Shown here piece after piece: positions 6,201-12,535 of a stretch of DNA of 12,535 nucleotides. How positions within the stretch are numbered: position 1 is the first letter of the stretch; each line of letters starts with the position of its first letter. This DNA comes from Bacteroidia bacterium (GTDB lineage Bacteria > Bacteroidota > Bacteroidia > UKL13-3), in NCBI GenBank assembly GCA_019454865.1, contig JACFNJ010000055.1, positions 1 through 12,535 on the forward strand, given 5' to 3'. Both the position numbers and the translations under genes were made by a program. The notes below the pieces were generated by a model. It was given only the letters and a program-made list of their open reading frames with translations. It did no database searches and had not been told where the DNA came from.

Positions 6201-7880
6201 ATGACCAATTCGCAACTATCTGATAAGCTAAAATGGTTTGCTGACCTGAGCGAACTGCATCAACAAAATTCATTTAAAATTAGGTCATACACTTCTGCTG
6301 CATTTCGTATTGATAAATACCCAACGCAACTTAGTACAATGGCAATTGCTGAAATAGAAAAGATAGATGGAATAGGAAAAAGCATGGTAGCTAAAATTGA
6401 GCAATTACTTGCTACCGGAAGTTTTGATGAACTGAATGAACTGGAGAATAAAACACCGCAAGGTGTTCAACAAATGTTTGCTATTAAAGGAATTGGTCCC
6501 AAAAAAATAGCATACATCTGGAATGAGTTAGGCATAGAAAATACAGGAGAACTATTATATGCTTGCAATGAAAATCGCTTGGCTCAAGCCAAAGGATTTG
6601 GCGTAAAAACACAAGAAAGCATTAAAAAAAGTATTGAGTTTAATTTAGCCAATGCCAATAAATTTCATTTTGCCAAAATAGAACAATTAGCAAATGATGC
6701 TTTCGATGTATTGAATACATTTGATTACACCACTCAATTAAGCTTAACCGGTGCTATCCGAAGAAATTGCGAAATAATTGAATCGCTTGAATATTGTATT
6801 TCTGTTGCATGCGATACCGATATTCTTATTGAGTTTTTGAAAGAAAAATTTTCTATTAATACCGTTCTGTTTGAAAACAACACAATACAATTTAAGCTAC
6901 ATAATACTATTCCTATAATAGTATATTTAAGCAGCGAAGATGATTTTATCACGCAATTATTCCATACAACTGCTGCTCCTAATCATCTTGTAAAAATAAA
7001 AAATAATCACACCTCTATTCCTACTAAAACATACACTTCCGAAGAAGAAATATACAAAGAAATAGGATTGCAATATATTGAACCCGAAATGCGTGAGGGC
7101 TATAATGAAATTGAATTAGCCAAAACCAACAAACTACCTAAACTAATTACCTACGGTGATTTAAAAGGTACATTACATAACCACAGCACCTACTCAGATG
7201 GATTAAACACATTAGAAGAAATGGCGGTGTATGCCAAGCAATGTGGATTTCAATATTTAGGTATATGCGACCATAGCAAAGCTGCTCAGTATGCCGGTGG
7301 ATTAAATGAAGCTGCAATTGAAAAACAGCACCAAGAAATAAATAGCTTAAACAAAAAGTTAGAAGGTTTTAAAATTTTTAAAGGAATAGAATGTGATATA
7401 TTGGGTGATGGCAGTTTAGATTACAACGAAGATACTTGGAAAACTTTTGACTTTATTGTTGCCAGCATTCATAGCAACCTAAAAATGACAGAAGAAAAAG
7501 CCATGAGCAGACTTCTAAAAGCTATTGAAAACCCTTATACAACAATACTTGGTCATCCAACCGGAAGACTTCTATTAATGCGCGAAGGCTATCCAATAGA
7601 TGCAAAAAAAATGATTGATGCATGTGCAGCTAATGGTGTTGTTATCGAAATAAATGCACATCCTTATCGCTTGGATTTGGATTGGAGATACATTGATTAT
7701 GCTTTAAATAAATCGGTAATGCTAAGTATAAACCCCGATGCACACCACACCGAAGGCTATCATGACATGTACTATGGTGTTTGCGTAGCTCGCAAAGGCG
7801 GACTAAGCAGCAGCATGTGTTTAAACGCATTTACAGTATCAGAAATTGAAAACTATTTTACGAAACGTAAACCCAAATAA
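6201..7880 (+). CDS. polX: PolX family protein: HhH and PHP nuclease domains, degenerate polymerase domain
   Basis: At 559 residues this has the usual bacterial PolX length. PolX enzymes join a pol beta-like polymerase to a C-terminal PHP 3'-5' exonuclease and act in base-excision and gap repair. Helix-hairpin-helix motifs are at about 54-70 (IDGIGKSMVAKIEQL), 92-110 (IKGIGPKKIAYIW) and 128-142 (AKGFGVKTQESI). The pol beta motif GSxRR reads GAIRR (184-188). The metal-binding Asp-x-Asp that should follow is replaced by ESLEYCI (194-200), and the third aspartate region reads IPIIVYL, so nucleotidyl transfer looks unlikely. The PHP site is intact: LHNHSTYSDG (His326, His328), CDHS (Asp357, His358), GIECD (Glu397), ASIHS (His424), GHP (His452), NAHP (His487) and NPDAHH (Asp513, His515). 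The protein is therefore probably a nuclease or structure-binding repair factor rather than a polymerase. Its TAA overlaps the ATG of the next gene by one base, suggesting translational coupling. Confidence 0.9.
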   Translation: MTNSQLSDKLKWFADLSELHQQNSFKIRSYTSAAFRIDKYPTQLSTMAIAEIEKIDGIGKSMVAKIEQLLATGSFDELNELENKTPQGVQQMFAIKGIGPKKIAYIWNELGIENTGELLYACNENRLAQAKGFGVKTQESIKKSIEFNLANANKFHFAKIEQLANDAFDVLNTFDYTTQLSLTGAIRRNCEIIESLEYCISVACDTDILIEFLKEKFSINTVLFENNTIQFKLHNTIPIIVYLSSEDDFITQLFHTTAAPNHLVKIKNNHTSIPTKTYTSEEEIYKEIGLQYIEPEMREGYNEIELAKTNKLPKLITYGDLKGTLHNHSTYSDGLNTLEEMAVYAKQCGFQYLGICDHSKAAQYAGGLNEAAIEKQHQEINSLNKKLEGFKIFKGIECDILGDGSLDYNEDTWKTFDFIVASIHSNLKMTEEKAMSRLLKAIENPYTTILGHPTGRLLLMREGYPIDAKKMIDACAANGVVIEINAHPYRLDLDWRYIDYALNKSVMLSINPDAHHTEGYHDMYYGVCVARKGGLSSSMCLNAFTVSEIENYFTKRKPK

Positions 7881-8893
7881 TGCGAACAAAATTTTTAATA
7901 TTACGTTTTAGTTCCATTGGTGATATTGTATTAACAAGTCCGGTAATTCGCTGCTTAAAATTACAATACCCAAATGCTGAAATTCATTTCTTAACTAAAC
8001 CACAATACACATCAATTGCAGAAGCTAATCCTTACATAGACTTTGTGCATGTATTAAACAAAACGTTACTAAGAAAAATACAAGAGCTAAAGCAATTAAA
8101 GTTTGATTACATTATTGATTTGCATAACAACATACGTACTCAAATAATTAAAAGTAGTATTGATATTCCTGCATATAGTTTTGAAAAACTCAATGTAGAA
8201 AAATCGCATTTGGTAAAATTTAAAGTTAATACGTTACCTTCAATCCATATAGTTGATAGGTATATTAATACACTTATTGATTTTAATATAAAAAACGATG
8301 GTAATGGTTTAGATTTTTTTATACCTGAAACAACCACATTGCCTGAAAACATTCAACCCTTTACTCAAAAACCATTTATTGCCATTGCTATTGGAGCACA
8401 ACATTTCACTAAAAAACTTCCTACAGATAAACTTATTGCGATATGCAACCAGTTACAATTACCGGTTTTATTACTTGGTGGCAAAGAAGACGAAAGTATA
8501 GGTAAAAAAATAGAAACAGAAAGTACAAACAAAGTTACCTCTTTGTGTGGCATACTTAGCCTTCATCAATCAGCATTGGTAGTAAAACAATGCCAATTGC
8601 TTATAACACACGATACCGGATTAATGCACATTGGTGCTGCTTTAAAAAAGAAAATTATTAGTGTGTGGGGCAATACCATTCCTGAATTTGGCATGACACC
8701 CTATTATGGAAATAGCAACACCCCGAATAAAATTTTTGAAGTAAATAATCTTTCCTGTCGCCCATGCTCAAAAATAGGATTTGCTGCATGTCCGAAAAAA
8801 CATTTTCATTGCATGGAGCTTCAAGCAATAGATAGAATTGCCGAAACTGCCAACAAGTTAGTAACACGCAACACACCGGCATCAAGCAACTAA
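7880..8893 (+). CDS. Glycosyltransferase family 9 protein (heptosyltransferase-like)
   Basis: This 337-residue GT-B glycosyltransferase is of family 9, which includes the ADP-heptose:LPS heptosyltransferases WaaC and WaaF that build the lipopolysaccharide inner core on the cytoplasmic face of the inner membrane. The N-terminal motif ILRFSSIGDIVLTSPVIR (7-24) holds the family's S-x-GD-x-x-x-x-P signature. The C-terminal nucleotide-sugar-binding motif is HDTGLMHIGAAL (244-255), followed by ISVWGNTIPEFGM. Near the C-terminus four cysteines fall in the pattern CxxC...C...C (CRPCSKIGFAACPKKHFHC), an arrangement common in family 9 proteins. No signal peptide or membrane segment is seen, as expected for a peripheral cytoplasmic enzyme. 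The ATG at 7880 shares its A with the last base of the polX stop codon. Two stop codons in a row close the gene. The exact sugar donor and acceptor cannot be read from the sequence. Confidence 0.9.
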   Translation: MRTKFLILRFSSIGDIVLTSPVIRCLKLQYPNAEIHFLTKPQYTSIAEANPYIDFVHVLNKTLLRKIQELKQLKFDYIIDLHNNIRTQIIKSSIDIPAYSFEKLNVEKSHLVKFKVNTLPSIHIVDRYINTLIDFNIKNDGNGLDFFIPETTTLPENIQPFTQKPFIAIAIGAQHFTKKLPTDKLIAICNQLQLPVLLLGGKEDESIGKKIETESTNKVTSLCGILSLHQSALVVKQCQLLITHDTGLMHIGAALKKKIISVWGNTIPEFGMTPYYGNSNTPNKIFEVNNLSCRPCSKIGFAACPKKHFHCMELQAIDRIAETANKLVTRNTPASSN

Positions 8894-8980
8894 TAATACA
8901 GAGAATCAGCTGCATATAGATAAAACAAGGTGGTATTATTTGTTGAAAACGAATGTAGGTATTTACCGAAATTTGTGAGC

Positions 8981-9775
8981 ATGAATCAATATGAACAATT
9001 GTTAAAAAACGTTTTTGAAAATGGCACATTCAAAAGCGATAGAACAGGTACAGGCACCAAAAGTATATTCGGAGCACAAATTCGGTTTAATCTTGCTGAA
9101 GGTTTTCCGCTAATTACAACCAAAAAAGTTCATGTAAAATCAATCATTCACGAGCTTTTATGGTTTATAAAAGGCGAAACTAATACCAAATACTTAACCG
9201 ATAATGGTGTAACAATATGGGATGAATGGGCTGATAAAGACGGCAATTTAGGTCCGGTATATGGCTACCAATGGCGCAGCTGGCCTACTGCTGATGGCAA
9301 ACACATTGATCAACTAAAAGAAGTAATAGAAACCTTAAAAAACAATCCGGACTCAAGAAGAATAATTGTTAGTGCATGGAATGTAGCCGACTTATCTAAA
9401 ATGGCACTAATGCCTTGCCACGCTTTTTTTCAATTTTATGTTGCCAATGGCAAGCTAAGTTGCCAGCTATACCAACGCAGTGCCGATATGTTTTTGGGAG
9501 TTCCGTTTAATATTGCTTCGTATGCTTTACTTACACACATGGTAGCACAGGTTTGTAATTTACAAGTAGGTGATTTTATACATACTTTTGGTGATGCACA
9601 TATATACAGCAACCATTTTGAACAAGTAGAATTACAACTTAGCAGAACTCCCCTACCATACCCTAAATTAAAAATAAACAGTGAAATAAAATCCATTTTT
9701 GATTTTACTTATTCAGATTTTGCATTTGAAGATTATAATTCGCATCCGGCAATAAAAGCCCCGGTTGCGGTTTGA
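8981..9775 (+). CDS. thyA: Thymidylate synthase
   Basis: ThyA converts dUMP to dTMP using methylene-tetrahydrofolate, in the cytoplasm. From the ATG at 8981 the protein has 264 residues, the same as E. coli ThyA, and key residues fall at the same numbers: Arg21 (SDRTGTGT), Glu58, Trp80, Arg126-Arg127, the nucleophile Cys146 in MPCHAFFQFY, Arg166 and Asp169 (QRSADMFLGVPFN), Asn177, and His207/Tyr209 (DAHIYSNHFEQ). The end, KAPVAV, also matches the family. An earlier in-frame ATG at 8930 would add 17 unlike residues and is rejected. An upstream GTGAG gives at best a weak ribosome binding site. The gene lies 87 bases after the glycosyltransferase and 15 bases before the prenyl synthase, so at least the latter pair is probably co-transcribed. 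No folA (dihydrofolate reductase) follows, although thyA-folA pairs are common. Confidence 0.97.
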   Translation: MNQYEQLLKNVFENGTFKSDRTGTGTKSIFGAQIRFNLAEGFPLITTKKVHVKSIIHELLWFIKGETNTKYLTDNGVTIWDEWADKDGNLGPVYGYQWRSWPTADGKHIDQLKEVIETLKNNPDSRRIIVSAWNVADLSKMALMPCHAFFQFYVANGKLSCQLYQRSADMFLGVPFNIASYALLTHMVAQVCNLQVGDFIHTFGDAHIYSNHFEQVELQLSRTPLPYPKLKINSEIKSIFDFTYSDFAFEDYNSHPAIKAPVAV

Positions 9776-9790
9776 TAAATTACAACACAA

Positions 9791-10768
9791 TTGAAAACCT
9801 ATAAAGAACTTTACACAAGAATAAATCAAGAAATTGATGTATTAAACTTGCATGGTAAGCCCGATGAATTGTATGAACCAATTCGTTACATGCTTGCATT
9901 AGGCGGAAAACGATTACGCCCTGTACTTGTACTCATGGCTACCGATATGTTTGATGGGGATATAAACAAAGCCATACATGCGGCATTAGCTGTTGAAGTT
10001 TTTCATAATTTCACCTTGGTTCATGATGACATAATGGACAAAGCTGATTTGCGTAGAGGCATGCTAACCGTACACAAAAAGTGGGATGAAACTATTGCTA
10101 TATTATCCGGTGATTTGATGATGATAAAAGCTATTGACTTACTATGTGAAACACCAACAAGTCATTTAAAACATCTCATCCAACAGTTTAATAAAAGTGC
10201 AGCTGAAGTATGCGAAGGGCAGCAATGGGATATGAATTATGAATCAGTAAAGGAAATTAGTGAGCAGGATTATATTACCATGATTACACTTAAAACAGCA
10301 GTATTGCTTGGGTGTAGCTTAAAGTTAGGGGCAATTATAGCAAACGCCAATACAGAGGATGCAGAAAATATTTATGCATTTGGAAAAAATATTGGAATAG
10401 CTTTTCAAATTCAGGACGATATATTGGATAGCTTTGGGCAAAGCACTAAAGTAGGAAAAAAAATTGGCGGTGATATACTTGCCAATAAAAAAACAATCTT
10501 ACTAATTACGGCAATGGCAAGTGTAGATAAAAACGATGAACAAATATTAAACAAATGGCTTGCCTCTAACGACCCAAATAAAGCAAACGAAAAAGTAAAT
10601 GAGGTGCTGAACTTATACAAAAAATACAATGTATTGCAACATGCTGAATCTGTAAAAGAAAAATATTTACGCCTTGCATTCGAACATTTAAACAAACTTA
10701 CAATACAACCGGAGAGAACAACAGTTGTTAAGCAAACTGCGTTAGAACTGATGGATAGAATGAGCTAA
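9791..10768 (+). CDS. Polyprenyl diphosphate synthase (trans-isoprenyl diphosphate synthase, probably C15-C20 product)
   Basis: This 325-residue enzyme condenses isopentenyl diphosphate onto allylic diphosphates in the cytoplasm. It has the GGKRLRP motif (38-44), the first Asp-rich motif DDIMD (79-83) followed by Arg88-Arg89, and the second Asp-rich motif DDILD (209-213). The residue five before the first motif is Phe74. In this family a bulky aromatic there usually stops elongation early, whereas long-chain octaprenyl synthases carry Ala. A farnesyl or geranylgeranyl product is therefore more likely than a quinone tail, but this is inference from one position. The start is a TTG giving MKTYKELYTRINQEI; the closest in-frame ATG (codon 34) would remove conserved N-terminal helix sequence. 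The gap to thyA is only 15 bases. The gene ends 48 bases before a strong terminator hairpin. Confidence 0.9.
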   Translation: MKTYKELYTRINQEIDVLNLHGKPDELYEPIRYMLALGGKRLRPVLVLMATDMFDGDINKAIHAALAVEVFHNFTLVHDDIMDKADLRRGMLTVHKKWDETIAILSGDLMMIKAIDLLCETPTSHLKHLIQQFNKSAAEVCEGQQWDMNYESVKEISEQDYITMITLKTAVLLGCSLKLGAIIANANTEDAENIYAFGKNIGIAFQIQDDILDSFGQSTKVGKKIGGDILANKKTILLITAMASVDKNDEQILNKWLASNDPNKANEKVNEVLNLYKKYNVLQHAESVKEKYLRLAFEHLNKLTIQPERTTVVKQTALELMDRMS

Positions 10769-10816
10769 TCATCAATACACAGAAATATTCAATATTTTTG
10801 AAATTCTCTGTAATAA

Positions 10817-10849
10817 AAAAGGAGGCTACTTGAGCCTCCTTTTCTTTTA
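10817..10849. terminator. Bidirectional intrinsic terminator between convergent genes
   Basis: AAAAGGAGGCT (10817-10827) and AGCCTCCTTTT (10833-10843) form a perfect 11-bp stem around an ACTTG loop. It is flanked by an A-run (10813-10820) on the left and TTTTCTTTT (10840-10848) on the right. It can therefore act as a U-tailed terminator for the plus-strand prenyl synthase unit and for the minus-strand surface-protein gene, whose stop codon lies 14 bases beyond it. Confidence 0.9.
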
Positions 10850-10862
10850 GTGTTTTATCTAG

Positions 10863-12535
10863 TTATTGTTTAATCAATTTAGTTACAACTTCGTTTCCGT
10901 CCATGTTCACTTTTACAAAGTAAACACCATTGGTTAAGCTGTTCAATTTTGATAAAGCAATTGCATTATCACCCTCCACTACTGATTCTACAAATTCAGC
11001 TACTTTTTTACCCATAATATCAAATACAGATATTGTAGCATTTGTATTGCTTAATGCATTTATCTGCACCATTACATCACTTTGGAATGGATTAGGGAAT
11101 ACATTAACAGCAGTTCTGGTAGCTTCTTCAAATCGTACAGATGCAATTGGAGAGTATTCAACTCTACCATCTATATCAACAATTTTCAAACGATAGTAAA
11201 CAGTTTGATTTTTTGCAATTCCACCTACTTGCTCATCAGTAAAGTTATAGTTGCTTCTTGCAGTTGTATTACCGGCAGCAGCCACTCTACCTACAGCAGT
11301 AAATTGTACACGGTTAAACGAACGCTCAACTACAAAGTGTGAACTATTACGCTCTTGAGCAGTAGTCCAATTAAGCACAGCATCTAAGCGGTTTTTACGT
11401 GCAGTAAAGTTAGTTAACTTAACAGGCAATGGAGATGAAATAGTAGTTGTTGCTGTATAAGAAGTTCCTTCTGTTTGGTAATCCAATCCAAACATACCGA
11501 TTACAGTATCCAATACAGTAGTAAAGCTATTGGTATTCCACCATTCATGTTGTCCATTAACTTGCCTGTTTGCTGATTTAATATCCGAAGCAGATGGAAC
11601 AGTTCCCATTGTTGTTGGTTTATAGAACATTCTTACATTGTATGAATAACCTGAACCTCCAACCGGTGCAATTGTCCAATAAGCATCCATTAAATGAGCA
11701 GCTGTATCTTGTGCAGCATTGTTATTAGGGCTTAATGCAGGATTGCTGATTAATGTACCCGGTGCATAACGAACTGTTACAGATGAAGGTAATGTACCTG
11801 AATAGCCCCACTCTACTGCTGCTACGGTATCACCATATACAGTATAGAATGTAGTATCGCCATAACTTGGTGCTCCAATTGATTTTGCAACCGGTGCAAG
11901 TGTAGATGGATGGAATTCGTATGCTCCGATATCCGGTGCACCGGTGCTTACATCAATACTACGGGCATTACCCATTATGTCAATTGGTAAGTCATAAATT
12001 TGATAACCACGTCCGTTTAATATCCAGCTACCTTGTGCTGCTGCATTAGGTGTAAGATTTGTTGGAGATGTAAACGTAGGATTACCGTATAATGAATTCT
12101 GGTCATTATTACTTGCCAATGTACCTCTTGCTGTATTTAATTGTGTAGTATCGTATTGTGTACCATTATAGTATAACAAATTCAAACCGTTAGTATTATA
12201 TACGTTATAGTCTAATTGATCAATACCTGTTAATCCGGTGTAGTTAGCAATAGCTAACGAAGGTGCAGCACCCGAATGAATTGCATTATTAACAAAATAC
12301 ATATCCTTAGCATCCACAACAAAACCACTTGCTACTGAACCTGAAAAGTAAATACCAGCACTAGTGTACGAACTTGATGTAGTGGCAGAGTAAATACTGT
12401 TGTTGTACAATTTCATATCCGAGCTATTTGTTAAATATACAGCAGAAACAGTACCACCACCTACAGTTATTTGATTATTAGTAAAGCGGGTTGGACCTAC
12501 TTCACCATATTGGTTATTTCCGGCTATATATACAC
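10863..12535 (-). CDS. Secreted beta-helix protein with C-terminal type IX secretion sorting domain (5' end beyond the right edge)
   Basis: The minus-strand frame is open from the right edge (12535) to the TAA at 10863, about 557 codons. The first ATG at 12416 is internal, because the 39 codons before it (VYIAGNNQYGEV...) continue the same type of sequence, so the true start is outside the window. The visible N-terminal part has Asn-rich parallel beta-helix-like turns (MKLYNNSIYSA; MYFVNNAIHSG; LDYNVYNTNG) and ends in GAPDIGAYEF, a phrase typical of surface beta-helix ('choice-of-anchor') proteins. A fibronectin III-like module follows (LPVKLTNFTARKN... LNWTTAQERNSSHFVVERS... YYRLKIVDIDGRVEYS). 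The last 81 residues (10863-11108) are a T9SS type A sorting domain: VFPNPF, VFDIMGKKV, NGVYFVKV, KLIKQ. This signal directs export across the outer membrane and surface attachment or release. Function beyond being a surface or secreted protein, such as adhesin or polysaccharide binding, is not shown. Confidence 0.87.
   Translation of the reverse strand, partial: VYIAGNNQYGEVGPTRFTNNQITVGGGTVSAVYLTNSSDMKLYNNSIYSATTSSSYTSAGIYFSGSVASGFVVDAKDMYFVNNAIHSGAAPSLAIANYTGLTGIDQLDYNVYNTNGLNLLYYNGTQYDTTQLNTARGTLASNNDQNSLYGNPTFTSPTNLTPNAAAQGSWILNGRGYQIYDLPIDIMGNARSIDVSTGAPDIGAYEFHPSTLAPVAKSIGAPSYGDTTFYTVYGDTVAAVEWGYSGTLPSSVTVRYAPGTLISNPALSPNNNAAQDTAAHLMDAYWTIAPVGGSGYSYNVRMFYKPTTMGTVPSASDIKSANRQVNGQHEWWNTNSFTTVLDTVIGMFGLDYQTEGTSYTATTTISSPLPVKLTNFTARKNRLDAVLNWTTAQERNSSHFVVERSFNRVQFTAVGRVAAAGNTTARSNYNFTDEQVGGIAKNQTVYYRLKIVDIDGRVEYSPIASVRFEEATRTAVNVFPNPFQSDVMVQINALSNTNATISVFDIMGKKVAEFVESVVEGDNAIALSKLNSLTNGVYFVKVNMDGNEVVTKLIKQ

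Noticed and set aside
8939..8975. Possible promoter before thyA (TTTG at 8939-8942, GAAATTTG at 8968-8975)
   Set aside because: The second element lacks the TA of TAnnTTTG and the spacing is 25 bases, outside the usual 19-21.
8930..8980. Longer thyA with 17 extra N-terminal residues from an ATG at 8930
   Set aside because: The ATG at 8981 gives exactly the E. coli-like length and residue numbering; the extra residues have no counterpart in the family.
10765..10775. An 11-base word (CTAATCATCAA) shared by 6163-6173 and 10765-10775, both right after a stop codon
   Set aside because: It is short, AT-rich, without symmetry or further copies seen; chance similarity is the simplest explanation.
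10779..10811. Second hairpin (ACAGA...TCTGT) before the terminator at 10817
   Set aside because: Only the five outer base pairs match and the interior has mismatches; too weak to call beside the perfect hairpin next to it.

Overview
The window looks like chromosomal DNA of a Bacteroidota bacterium, probably of the Chitinophaga/Saprospira/Cytophaga-like part of the phylum. The evidence is AT-rich DNA, the near absence of Shine-Dalgarno sequences, a match to the Bacteroidota promoter pattern (TTTG, 21 bases, TAnnTTTG), a protein with a C-terminal type IX secretion sorting domain, and a GyrB N-terminus of the Bacteroidota type. No insertion sequence, prophage, CRISPR array, tRNA or rRNA was seen. 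Most genes are housekeeping or cell-envelope genes.

Layout. The 5' end of gyrB lies on the minus strand at the left edge. A 360-base AT-rich gap with several DnaA-box-like 9-mers separates it from a divergent MscS-family channel gene (538-1632, +). That gene converges on, and overlaps by 32 bases, a gluQ gene (1601-2482, -) for glutamyl-queuosine tRNA(Asp) synthetase. The next gap (2483-2763) carries the clearest regulatory signals in the window: a good promoter, two hairpins, and a strong intrinsic terminator that lies before the next gene. It therefore looks like either a small RNA gene of about 150 nt or a terminator-controlled leader. Downstream is a 1129-residue envelope protein (2764-6153, +). 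It has a signal peptide, a metallopeptidase-like domain without its HExxH histidines, a TolB/WD40-like propeller and an Omp85-type beta-barrel.

A same-strand run follows: polX (6201-7880), a family 9 glycosyltransferase (7880-8893, overlapping polX by one base), thyA (8981-9775) and a short/medium-chain polyprenyl diphosphate synthase (9791-10768, TTG start). The spacing suggests one transcription unit mixing DNA repair, envelope glycan, dTMP and isoprenoid functions. It ends at a perfect 11-bp hairpin terminator (10817-10849), which also serves the convergent gene at the right edge: the 3' part of a large secreted beta-helix protein with a T9SS type A sorting domain (10863-12535, -).

Most worth a second look are the promoter-hairpin-terminator module at 2528-2714, the propeller-Omp85 fusion with its dead peptidase domain, and a PolX whose polymerase aspartates are lost while its PHP nuclease site is intact. 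No wholly new defence or mobile system is evident.
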